Origin: an uncultured Clostridia bacterium
Lineage (GTDB): Bacteria > Bacillota > Clostridia > UMGS1810
Assembly (NCBI GenBank): GCA_934463115.1
Contig: CAKSIN010000006.1
Location: 1 to 64,000 of the forward strand
DNA: 64,000 nt
Direction of reading: 5' to 3'
The position numbers were made by a program, and so were the translations under genes. Below the pieces are notes generated by a model. It had not been told where the DNA came from, did not search any database, and saw only the letters and a list, made by a program, of their open reading frames with translations. Position 1 is the first letter of the stretch; each line of letters begins with the position of its first letter. This document shows, piece after piece, positions 36,240 through 44,987 of the stretch.

Positions 36240-36607
36240 AAGTGTGGGTGTCACCTATCACAGCCAGGTCTCATCTTTGATTTGGTCGACGTGGAAGCCA
36301 AATAGTGCGCCTTGCCGAACAATAGCGGTTACAGCGGCGGAACGACACATAGGTCGTTTCGTCAGAATACACTACGCTAATTCCGATTTTCCTGTAAAGG
36401 AAAATTCAAGAATTATACGGTCGTATATTTGCAGAATTTTCTGCGGTATTATGCGAAATTTCCATTTTTAAACCACATCGGGTTCGAGTCCTGTATGCCT
36501 CAGGTCACGTTCGCCTCGGTCTATGAGCTTGCAAGCGCGCTCATATATCCTCGTTGCTCACTACCAATCTTCCGCGAGTTGCGCCTGCGGCGCAATAATC
36601 AAAACCA

Positions 36608-36705
36608 AGATAATTTCGCGCCCTTTCGGCGGCACGCAATAATTATTTTTTGAGTCGCGATATGTCCCACATGTTCTCACCGTCAGTAGACGGAATGAAA
36701 ATTTG
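36608..36705 (-). repeat. Interspersed structured element, copy G (right half only)
   Basis: This is the right portion of the element, close to copy D (CACGCAATAATTATTTTTT, then TGTCCCACATGTTCTCAC) and ending with AAAATTTG 16 bp from the stop of the giant SLH gene. The left half seems to have been replaced by unrelated repeat sequence. Confidence 0.75.
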
Positions 36706-36721
36706 TCATGTACAAAAATTC

Positions 36722-39700
36722 CTATTCAAAAAATCTCTGCGCAATAGCCGCCGTTTCCGCTCTTGTAGCATTATTCTTCGGGTTAAACGCATTGTTGTCG
36801 TCACCGAGCATAATGCCCCTTAATTTGCAGAACATAACGGCCTCAACCGCCCAATCGGAAATATCGCTAACATCGCTGTAATCAAGCAATATAGCCCACG
36901 CGCCCTCCGGAGCATCGCCTTTAAATTTCGAGTATCTGAACATAATTGCCGCAATCTGCTCACGCGTGATGTTATCGTTCGGAGCAAATTCGGTATCGCT
37001 GATACCCTCAACTATTTTCTCGCTTGCTGCCCAGCGCAAAGCCTCTGTATAGTAGCCGTTTGAGTCGATATCTTCAAAGGGTATTGCATAATTGGTTTGC
37101 GGCATACCCTCAGCTCTCCAGAGAACGGTTACCAGCATAGCCCTTGTTAAATCACTGTACGGAGCAAATGTATCATCCGATACACCGGAGAACAATTTGT
37201 TTTCGTACACATATTTCACAGCGTCGGCAAACCAGTCATTTTTGCTTACATCCTTAAACGGAATTTCGTTTTTGCCCGAATCATCCGCAGAGGTATCTTC
37301 TGTCCATTTTGCGTAGAGCGTAAGGTCAGATGTCACTTTTGTTTCGGGTGTAAACGGAATGGTCAGCGCCTCGTCGGTGTACCAGCCTTCAAATTTATAT
37401 CCCTCTTTAACCGGTGTGGGAAGATTTGAAACAGTTCCGTCTTTGTCTGCCTTGATTGTCTCGGTCTCGCTTCCGTTTCCGGCGTCAATTGTCACGGTGT
37501 ACTGATTTTTTGATGAATTGCCGCCGTTGTTTCCGCTGCTGCCGCTGTGTCCGCCGCCCGATCTCAAAACATTTACAGTTGCCCTAACCGTTATAAGCTT
37601 GTCGGACGGGATAAGGTTTCTCCAATCGGTCTTTTGTGCCGAACCGGTGGTAAAGTCTATCTTTTCCTCGGCAGGAACAACTATACCGGTTATCTCGGCT
37701 GTGCCGACACTTCCGGCTGCAACCAGGTTGTCATAATTAATATAGGCAACATCACTGTCGGAGCTTTCGAGCCACATAACCATAAGCGCGTTTTCATCGT
37801 CACCCTCAATTGTCGGCTGAATATCCTGCTTTTCGGTCACCTTCATTGAATAGCTGCCGTCGTTTGCAAATGTAACTCCTGTAACCTTTGCAAGCGCGTC
37901 TATAGCTTCTGCACTGAACGTTTTCCGAACAGTTCCGCTGTAGCTTGCCACGGTCTCGCCGTTTGCTGAAACATCAATGCTTATATCCGCACTGCCCACA
38001 CCGTCACTGCCAATCACATAAACGCTGTCGGGAACATTCAGTTCAATTTCAATATCCTGCAATTCGTTTGCAGCGAGCAGGGAAACATCGGCTCTTCCCA
38101 CCTCAGTATCACCTGCGGCCGCCTTGAATGTAAGTCCGGAAGCATCGGCATTACCGTCATTTCTCAAAACTGCGCTGTATACAACCTTTTCGCTGCTGTA
38201 ACCGTCGGATAATGTTCTTTCAATTCTGTTGTCGGTGAGTTTTACATCGCTCTGCTGTGTGAGTTTTGCCGTCACCTTGTCATCGGCATTTGTAAATGCC
38301 GCAAACTCTATGTCCGAAATATCTTCGGGAAGTGTTACATTGCATTCAACATACGCTGTTGAGCCGCCCGGTATCGGTTTTGTGATTTTTGCCGTAACCG
38401 CATTATCTCCGTTTACGGTAAATGTTACCGTTATCGGTTCGTCTTTCGACGCGTCCGCCTTGAGCAATCCCTCGTTCTTCACAGCAGCGCGGAGCGTTAC
38501 TGTTGAGAGCGGCATGGGCATTTCATCCAAAAGTTCAACCGATTCGGCTTTAACCTTTGCAAACGGCGTATGTACACCACTGACAAAATCAATCTTTGCT
38601 TTGTCGGAATAGTTGCCCTTGGCACTCAGCGTAACAATGTTGCCGTCTGAAATTGCTGCGCCGATTCCGGAGTAGTACATACCCTTTTCGGCACTCGTGA
38701 GCTGAATTGGTTCGCTCCAGTATTTGTCGGTCAAATCAGCCCCCGAAATATTTTCGCCCGTTGATTCATCGTCGTCATCTTCGTCGGAACCGTTATACAT
38801 AGCTGTCATAATTTGTCTCGCACCGTCTGTTGCGTCTGTCCAGAACAGATACATCTGTCCGTCATCCGCAACCTTGACATCATACTCCATGGGGTTGTCG
38901 CACTCTGCGGCAACACTCGGCTCGGCAATAACCGTTTCGGTTTCTATTTTCTCTGCCGGCGTTACTGCATCTTTGTCGCTGCTTTCGTCAAACACATACG
39001 AGTCACGGTTGTATTGGAAAATATAATACTCATTAGTACCGTCGGTAATCTTTGTGAACTTGTCGTTTGCAATAAGATCGCCCACGTTGAGATACTTAAC
39101 CGCACCGTGCTCGGCAAGTTCCGTTTCCGTTCCGCTGCCGTCCGCCATTCCTGTTTCGCCAAAGAACAGATATGTCGCATTGTTCGAACGCGCGAATTTC
39201 GGTGTCGTGTATGCGGCACTCTTCGGTGTTACACGGATGATATGTGTAAAGCTGTTTTCGCTGAAGTTGTATATCTGCATAAACACATCGCGGTCATCCA
39301 TGGTATTTAAGTCACTGTCCCAGTCAACAGTCCACGCATAGAGCGCAAGACCGTTAAAGCTTATCGATGTGGTGTCTGAAACTTTCGGAGCCTTATTGGC
39401 ATTTTTGTTTGTTCTCACATCAATGAAACGCTGACCGTACCAGTTTTCTTTGTACTTTTCCTTGTCTGCCTGACCTTCAAGTTCTTCTTCCGTATAATCG
39501 TCGGCATTGCTCCATCTTCCGTTTTCGTAGAACATATATGCATTTGCGGAAAATGCCTTATCCTCCGATGTTAAATCGCTGACATTTGCCATATCCAAAT
39601 TATCGTATTGCGTTTTGGTGTAATACAGAATAAGTCTGTCGGTAGCTGCGTCATATGCGGCGCTTGCCATTGTGTCGGCGCAGTAATCCCCCTCGGTCGT

Positions 39701-42700
39701 CTTGGTAACCTGCATTACCTCGCCGTCGAATTGTGCGGTTTTCTTGTCGAAGAAACGCGCCTTTATATTCATTGATTTGGCAGCGTCCTCAAACGTTGTA
39801 CCTTCATCCAGAACTCTGTCTGCCGACGACCAGGTAACAAGGATTCTGCCGTCACCTAAATCCGAGATATTGGGATAGTCGTCAAGCGTTCCGTCATCAT
39901 CAACCAAATTCGGCACCGACCAGCTATTGCCGTTTCCTATCGTGTAGTAGAGCGTGCGTTTGTTTGCAGTGTTTCTGCCGCGGTCGTCATCAATAAACAG
40001 TGCAAGGATTTTGCCGTCTTCAAGCTCCGCCATTTTTATCTGCGGATTATCAAGAATTCCTTCTATCAGTGTTATTTCCTTTGTTCCCTCGGACGCGTCA
40101 GATGCCATAAGCGAAATACCGCCGTCCTCGCCCATCCATTCGCTTCTGTTCTCAAAATCCGCTCTCGGAACAGGTCTGTCAAGGACAAGCTTTTCATCGT
40201 CATCTGCCGCAAAGAAGTCGGCAATCGACATAAGCGACATTGAATCTGTGCCGCCGTAGTCAAAGTCGATATGACCGTCTGTACCGTCGGTGTTGAACAG
40301 CTTAAATGTATCGCCATAGAGCGACTTCTTATAAACCTCAAAGTTAAACAGCTGAATACCCCAGCCGAGGTCAATCGTAATATCTCCGTAGGCATTTGTG
40401 CCTATTTCCGTAAACTGGAAGTCCATGTCAAAATCAAACGACGCGTTTCCTGTTACAAATACAACTCCGTAGCCGACGCCGAGTGCAACCGCCACTTTCG
40501 GGTTGAGGAAAATATATCCCTCGCGGCGCACCGAATTGTTGAATTTCTTAAATATGCCGAAATCCTCCGAAGTATACGGAACAGCGTCCGAAGTCTCATA
40601 GCTGTCCTGATAGTCGACATACATGTGGTATATTCCGGCAACATCGCCGTCAAGACTGCCCTTTACCAATATGCTTATGCCTATCGGGAGCTGTATCTGC
40701 TGGCTTGCGCTGACCTCAAAGTCAACCTTTGCATAGAATACAAGGTCTTCGAAATATGTGTTTCCGTCACGCCGCGACGAAAGAGTGAGGTTGAACCCAA
40801 CGCTCGGGGTTACAGACCACTTAAAGCGGCTCTTTGTCGCGTATTTGCTCGGAGACGGAGGCGGAGCACCCTTGCTCTTGCCGTCGTAAATCTTTTTCAG
40901 ATAATCCTTGAGCTTTGCGTCATCTTTTTCGGCGCTTGTCGTCTTTTTCCTCTGATAGAACGTGTTTGACCAGCCGAAGCTGTAATCGGTTTTCTGCCAG
41001 GTGTACGCCTGCGTGTCATTTTTGTTTATACCCGACGGCGTGTACGTGTAGCTGTTTTCTTCAAAACCGCTGATTTTGCCGAAGTCCATATTGCCGAGCG
41101 GATCTCCCATAATGTCCGTTACAAATCCGCTTGTCATCACATCTTCAAGAGACGAACTTCCGATAAGCGGGAATATGAACTCTTTAAGATTGAGTTTTGA
41201 CGAGAAGTAGTAGCCGAGGTCGATTAAATTGCTCCAATCGCCGTTCCGGTCGGCAAACTGCACATAAATCTTATATCCGCGCTGCATATCTCTGCTCGGG
41301 TTGAATCTGAGAGATGCCGTCAGCTCATTGCCGTTTGTTTCATAGCTTGTAGTGTACCCTTCTCTGCCGCTGAGCGCGAATTTTTCGGCTCCGTCACTGT
41401 CGTAAATGAAAAATCTTGCCTCTGTCGGAACAATTGCGCTGTCGCTTGTAACGCTTGTTTTTATCGTCAGCATGTCATCATTTACAGTGATAAAGTCATC
41501 TGCAACCGCACCGTTTACACTGTCATAGTATGTGTCGATACCCGTAGCCCTGAATTTTGAAAGTGCGTCAAGACGTATGTAGGTATCTCTTTGCAGCTTG
41601 GATACCGTGTTATATGAATATCCGTCCGCCGTAACGGTAGTGCTTACATTTCCTGCCGACGGCAAATCGTTGCAATCTATTGAATATCTGCCGTTTCCGT
41701 CGGTCTGCCCGATAAATCCGCCGACATCCACATATGCGCCGGCAATCGGAATATCGCTGCTGTTTGATTTGATATTTTTTGCAAGCTGATAGAAGTTCTC
41801 CGGTGCGCGGACAACCCTACCGGTCTTTTTGCCGTTTCCTGCCGAGGTTTTCGGGAGAAAATAGTAGTTTAATATAAAGTTATCCTGATCCAGTTTGCCG
41901 GAGAGTTTGTTACCGTATACTTCTTCGGGCATGCTGCTCTTGTTTCTGATATTGGCAGCTTCGTCCGCCGTAATGTAACCGTCGCCGTTCACATCGCCCG
42001 TCATGTTTACCCACTGTGTGTAGTAACCCTGCGGTGCAAGCGCCGTAAACGACCAGTCCATACCGATGTACGGGCTGTCATATACATAGCGTCCGCTTTT
42101 GTCCGTTCCGTTTGCCGCAGTTCCGGAGGTAATTGCATCCGATGGAACAACGGCATTTGTAAGTCCGTTTTCACCCTTGTATTCATCGGGGATACTGCCC
42201 TTTTCCGTCGGGAAATATCCGACTTCAAATGTCTGTTTGCCCGTTGCGGGTTTTATGCATGTTCCCTCTTTAACGATAATATCGGCTTTTGTGTAGTCGG
42301 TAGACTCCAGCGTTTCGCCAGCAGGATTGATTCCGCTTGCGATAACATCGCCGGCTTTGTGATACGTAATACCGCTTCTCTTGCCGTCAAAACTCCACCA
42401 GAGTACACCGTTTGCCGTCCTTGTGGATATCGGCTGAGTCTGCACTCTTATTACCGAGTTTTTCGGAACTGTCATGTAATAGTAATCGAGCCAGTTTGCA
42501 TAAAAGCCTTTTTTAACTGTACCCGCACTGCATGCCTCCAGTACATTCACAATGTATGAGGCTTTGTTGTTTTTGTCAAACTTACCTTTTGTTGCAAATT
42601 TGCTGTCGTCTCTGTCGGAGTTTTCAAAGTTAACATTCACCGTTTCATATGCGTAAACAGGAAATACCTTGAACGTTTTGTTGCTGTGAACACTGTCTAT

Positions 42701-44860
42701 AACTCCCTTGTCACGCAGAGTTTTAATAAAACCGCTGTTCGGTGTAAAAGTTACCTTGCCGTCTTTTGCAGCGAGGTAGTACACATTTTTGGTGGTGTAT
42801 TTTCCGTTTAAGCAAAGTGAATGACTCGTCATGTCGTCTTTGGCAAAGTACACACCCTTTAAGTATATGCCTCTCGCCTTGTTTTTTGACTCATTTGCAT
42901 CGGTTATTGTAACCGATTTATCATTGTTTCCGTAAAAGCCGGAGACGACGCTGTTTCCGCTTTTTATCACAACGCTTCCCGGATTGTACACTCTGTCTGT
43001 TTCGCCGTCATAGAATGTATTGTAAATATTCGGAGTGCCCTGTGTAAAGTCGTATACCCAGCGGTTAAAATTCTCCGCGGAATTCTGAGGACTGAATGTA
43101 TACTCTGCGTAGTTGAATCTTATCCAGTCGATAATCGCTTCCGGATTGTCATATCCGCCGGAGGTCGGTCTTGTGGAAAATTTAAGGTATGCGGAATCAC
43201 CGCTGCTTCCGAGACCGAGGGTTCTCTCCGTCCAGTTGCTGTTTCCTCTGATATGTATGCTGTCCAGACTGCCGGAAAATGTCTTGTCGCTGTCGGTTTC
43301 AAAATACGTATCGTATGATTTGTATTTTGAATTAAAACCGCGGCTCGTGTTTGTAACATACGAGCTGAATGTGATATCTTTCGTGCCGATGAGATTGAGC
43401 TTGTTTTTGCTCACATACATGGTGTGGTCGTTCTTGTCATACTGCTTTATGTGCAGATAGCCGCCGCTTTCCCATGCTTTTCCCTCACCGGTAATATCGG
43501 TATCCCAGCCGCCGGGTATCGAGACATCATAATTTTTCGAACTGCTGCCGAGCTTAACACCCGAAGCCATAAGCGATATGCTGTCCTCTGCCGGAACGCC
43601 CGAAGCGGAAATATTAACGGTTGTGTAATAACTTCCCACATCGGCTGTTGACTCTGCCTCAAGACGAATACCGAATTTGCCGTCTTTGCCGAAGTCATTT
43701 GCCTTAATCTCAACTTTTTTCTCTGTTTCGCCGGGAACAAAAGCCACCGGTCTGTATTCAAAGTTTTCGTAGGACTCGGAATCAGCCGTGTCTTTTACCG
43801 TCGAAACATATGCCGTGCCGAAATACTGCGTTCCGCTGCTTCTCGTTACCGTTACATAGCCTGTCGGAGCGTCTTTGGTGAGTGTAATCTCATCTTCCAG
43901 CAAATCATACTGTGCGGTTTCGGCTTTTTCGTCGTCAATGATTGTAACATACGTTGTGGCATTTGCCGCCGTCATTGTTTCATCGCTGTCCGTTCCCATA
44001 AGGGCAATCATAAAGATTTTGTTCTGCTCTGCTGCGTCATTGTCGAAAACTCTCACGATGATTGTTTTTTCTTTTTCGCCGCAGGCAAAGTGAATTGTAC
44101 CGGAGGCACCCTCTGCCGCAAGAAAATAGTTATACATATCATCGAGCGTTTCTTTTACCGCCGATTCGGTTTCCTCATCCTCACCGTTATCCGTGAATTT
44201 CAGATATGCAGCCTGAGCGTCACGCAATGGCGAGCCGGTGCTTTTTATCTTTTTAACGGTGTTTTCGGGGAGCTGTGTTTCGCTTTCGGACTCTGCCGAA
44301 AATTCGGATACGCCGCTTGGCTGTTCGGCATCTGCATTTTCCGAATCCGTACTGACGTCGGATTCCTCCGACGCGCCGGTGTCTGCCGCCGATTCTTCAA
44401 TGCTGCCGTCGGTTACTTCGCCGTCTGCGACATCTTCTTCGGATACGTTTTCATCGCTTTTTTCTGCGATTTGTCCGTTTTCGGAAGAAGTGTTTCCGAT
44501 TGCAGCGGTTTCATCCGCGTCACCCTCGTATTCGAAATCCGAGACAGACGGTTTCTCTCCGTAAACTTTCGGAAGCGAATTGCCGTCCTCATCAAGAATT
44601 TCATAGTCCTCGCCGTAGGTCGATAGGAAATCGGCTGCCTTAAATGCAACATCGGCTTCCGCATTTCCGTCACCGTGCCGTACAACCTTGACTTTGAGTT
44701 CGCCGCTGTTTTCGTCGACTTCGTATTCGGTGGATTCAAAATCAAAGTATGAGCGTTCACCGTTGTCAACCGCATTTGCCGCCAAAGAGACAGGTGCAAG
44801 TGACAGCAGTATGCTTACGCAAAGAAGAACGCTGACGATTTTTTTTGCATGTTTTACCAT
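36722..44860 (-). CDS. Giant secreted surface protein: Calx-beta, EF-hand, CARDB-like, InlB-type and SLH domains
   Basis: This is a 2712-residue protein from the ATG at 44860, which has GGAGGG seven bases upstream; the product then opens with a signal peptide (about 1-28). Domains in order: a Calx-beta domain whose first half (about 30-110) and second half (about 245-310) are split by a very acidic Ser/Glu/Asp-rich insert; a second Calx-beta-like domain; long beta-rich regions; an EF-hand/dockerin-like loop (GDVNGDGYITADEA); a carboxypeptidase-regulatory-like domain; a BNR-like, Asp-rich segment; CARDB-like repeats; one Listeria-Bacteroides (InlB B) repeat ending YAKW; and three SLH repeats at the end. 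It should be exported by Sec and bound to the wall. It follows the NHLM transporter genes by 127 bp on the same strand. An adhesin or structural role is inference. Confidence 0.85.
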   Translation of the reverse strand: MVKHAKKIVSVLLCVSILLSLAPVSLAANAVDNGERSYFDFESTEYEVDENSGELKVKVVRHGDGNAEADVAFKAADFLSTYGEDYEILDEDGNSLPKVYGEKPSVSDFEYEGDADETAAIGNTSSENGQIAEKSDENVSEEDVADGEVTDGSIEESAADTGASEESDVSTDSENADAEQPSGVSEFSAESESETQLPENTVKKIKSTGSPLRDAQAAYLKFTDNGEDEETESAVKETLDDMYNYFLAAEGASGTIHFACGEKEKTIIVRVFDNDAAEQNKIFMIALMGTDSDETMTAANATTYVTIIDDEKAETAQYDLLEDEITLTKDAPTGYVTVTRSSGTQYFGTAYVSTVKDTADSESYENFEYRPVAFVPGETEKKVEIKANDFGKDGKFGIRLEAESTADVGSYYTTVNISASGVPAEDSISLMASGVKLGSSSKNYDVSIPGGWDTDITGEGKAWESGGYLHIKQYDKNDHTMYVSKNKLNLIGTKDITFSSYVTNTSRGFNSKYKSYDTYFETDSDKTFSGSLDSIHIRGNSNWTERTLGLGSSGDSAYLKFSTRPTSGGYDNPEAIIDWIRFNYAEYTFSPQNSAENFNRWVYDFTQGTPNIYNTFYDGETDRVYNPGSVVIKSGNSVVSGFYGNNDKSVTITDANESKNKARGIYLKGVYFAKDDMTSHSLCLNGKYTTKNVYYLAAKDGKVTFTPNSGFIKTLRDKGVIDSVHSNKTFKVFPVYAYETVNVNFENSDRDDSKFATKGKFDKNNKASYIVNVLEACSAGTVKKGFYANWLDYYYMTVPKNSVIRVQTQPISTRTANGVLWWSFDGKRSGITYHKAGDVIASGINPAGETLESTDYTKADIIVKEGTCIKPATGKQTFEVGYFPTEKGSIPDEYKGENGLTNAVVPSDAITSGTAANGTDKSGRYVYDSPYIGMDWSFTALAPQGYYTQWVNMTGDVNGDGYITADEAANIRNKSSMPEEVYGNKLSGKLDQDNFILNYYFLPKTSAGNGKKTGRVVRAPENFYQLAKNIKSNSSDIPIAGAYVDVGGFIGQTDGNGRYSIDCNDLPSAGNVSTTVTADGYSYNTVSKLQRDTYIRLDALSKFRATGIDTYYDSVNGAVADDFITVNDDMLTIKTSVTSDSAIVPTEARFFIYDSDGAEKFALSGREGYTTSYETNGNELTASLRFNPSRDMQRGYKIYVQFADRNGDWSNLIDLGYYFSSKLNLKEFIFPLIGSSSLEDVMTSGFVTDIMGDPLGNMDFGKISGFEENSYTYTPSGINKNDTQAYTWQKTDYSFGWSNTFYQRKKTTSAEKDDAKLKDYLKKIYDGKSKGAPPPSPSKYATKSRFKWSVTPSVGFNLTLSSRRDGNTYFEDLVFYAKVDFEVSASQQIQLPIGISILVKGSLDGDVAGIYHMYVDYQDSYETSDAVPYTSEDFGIFKKFNNSVRREGYIFLNPKVAVALGVGYGVVFVTGNASFDFDMDFQFTEIGTNAYGDITIDLGWGIQLFNFEVYKKSLYGDTFKLFNTDGTDGHIDFDYGGTDSMSLMSIADFFAADDDEKLVLDRPVPRADFENRSEWMGEDGGISLMASDASEGTKEITLIEGILDNPQIKMAELEDGKILALFIDDDRGRNTANKRTLYYTIGNGNSWSVPNLVDDDGTLDDYPNISDLGDGRILVTWSSADRVLDEGTTFEDAAKSMNIKARFFDKKTAQFDGEVMQVTKTTEGDYCADTMASAAYDAATDRLILYYTKTQYDNLDMANVSDLTSEDKAFSANAYMFYENGRWSNADDYTEEELEGQADKEKYKENWYGQRFIDVRTNKNANKAPKVSDTTSISFNGLALYAWTVDWDSDLNTMDDRDVFMQIYNFSENSFTHIIRVTPKSAAYTTPKFARSNNATYLFFGETGMADGSGTETELAEHGAVKYLNVGDLIANDKFTKITDGTNEYYIFQYNRDSYVFDESSDKDAVTPAEKIETETVIAEPSVAAECDNPMEYDVKVADDGQMYLFWTDATDGARQIMTAMYNGSDEDDDDESTGENISGADLTDKYWSEPIQLTSAEKGMYYSGIGAAISDGNIVTLSAKGNYSDKAKIDFVSGVHTPFAKVKAESVELLDEMPMPLSTVTLRAAVKNEGLLKADASKDEPITVTFTVNGDNAVTAKITKPIPGGSTAYVECNVTLPEDISDIEFAAFTNADDKVTAKLTQQSDVKLTDNRIERTLSDGYSSEKVVYSAVLRNDGNADASGLTFKAAAGDTEVGRADVSLLAANELQDIEIELNVPDSVYVIGSDGVGSADISIDVSANGETVASYSGTVRKTFSAEAIDALAKVTGVTFANDGSYSMKVTEKQDIQPTIEGDDENALMVMWLESSDSDVAYINYDNLVAAGSVGTAEITGIVVPAEEKIDFTTGSAQKTDWRNLIPSDKLITVRATVNVLRSGGGHSGSSGNNGGNSSKNQYTVTIDAGNGSETETIKADKDGTVSNLPTPVKEGYKFEGWYTDEALTIPFTPETKVTSDLTLYAKWTEDTSADDSGKNEIPFKDVSKNDWFADAVKYVYENKLFSGVSDDTFAPYSDLTRAMLVTVLWRAEGMPQTNYAIPFEDIDSNGYYTEALRWAASEKIVEGISDTEFAPNDNITREQIAAIMFRYSKFKGDAPEGAWAILLDYSDVSDISDWAVEAVMFCKLRGIMLGDDNNAFNPKNNATRAETAAIAQRFFE

Positions 44861-44987
44861 GTACTTACCCTCCATTTTAATATTTGACAGTGTACGTTCA
44901 AAGGCAAAAACCACTGCCGAATCTTTGCAATGCTTCCGTTTTGTCAGCATCAACCCCTTTAAGTTCAATTTGATGTTACCGTATATA

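Larger units (their letters stand above)
36156..36721. other. Repeat-rich non-coding region between the giant SLH gene and the leader-peptide gene
   Basis: This 566-bp stretch holds a CTCCCTCAGT-type repeat (36195-36239), a palindrome (36339-36359), a tRNA T-arm-like sequence (36484-36500), and the right half of an interspersed element (36608-36705). No protein-coding gene is convincing. Confidence 0.7.

Noticed and set aside
36484..36500. Complete tRNA gene
   Set aside because: Only a T-arm-like sequence is present; no matching acceptor 5' strand, D-arm or anticodon arm was found upstream.
36187..36653. Plus-strand frames in the repeat-rich gap
   Set aside because: They are made of palindromic repeats and lack ribosome sites.
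85..36705. Interspersed elements considered as CRISPR repeats or as an insertion sequence
   Set aside because: Copies are far apart, of 210-270 bp, with no spacer pattern and no cas genes; no transposase frame lies inside any copy.
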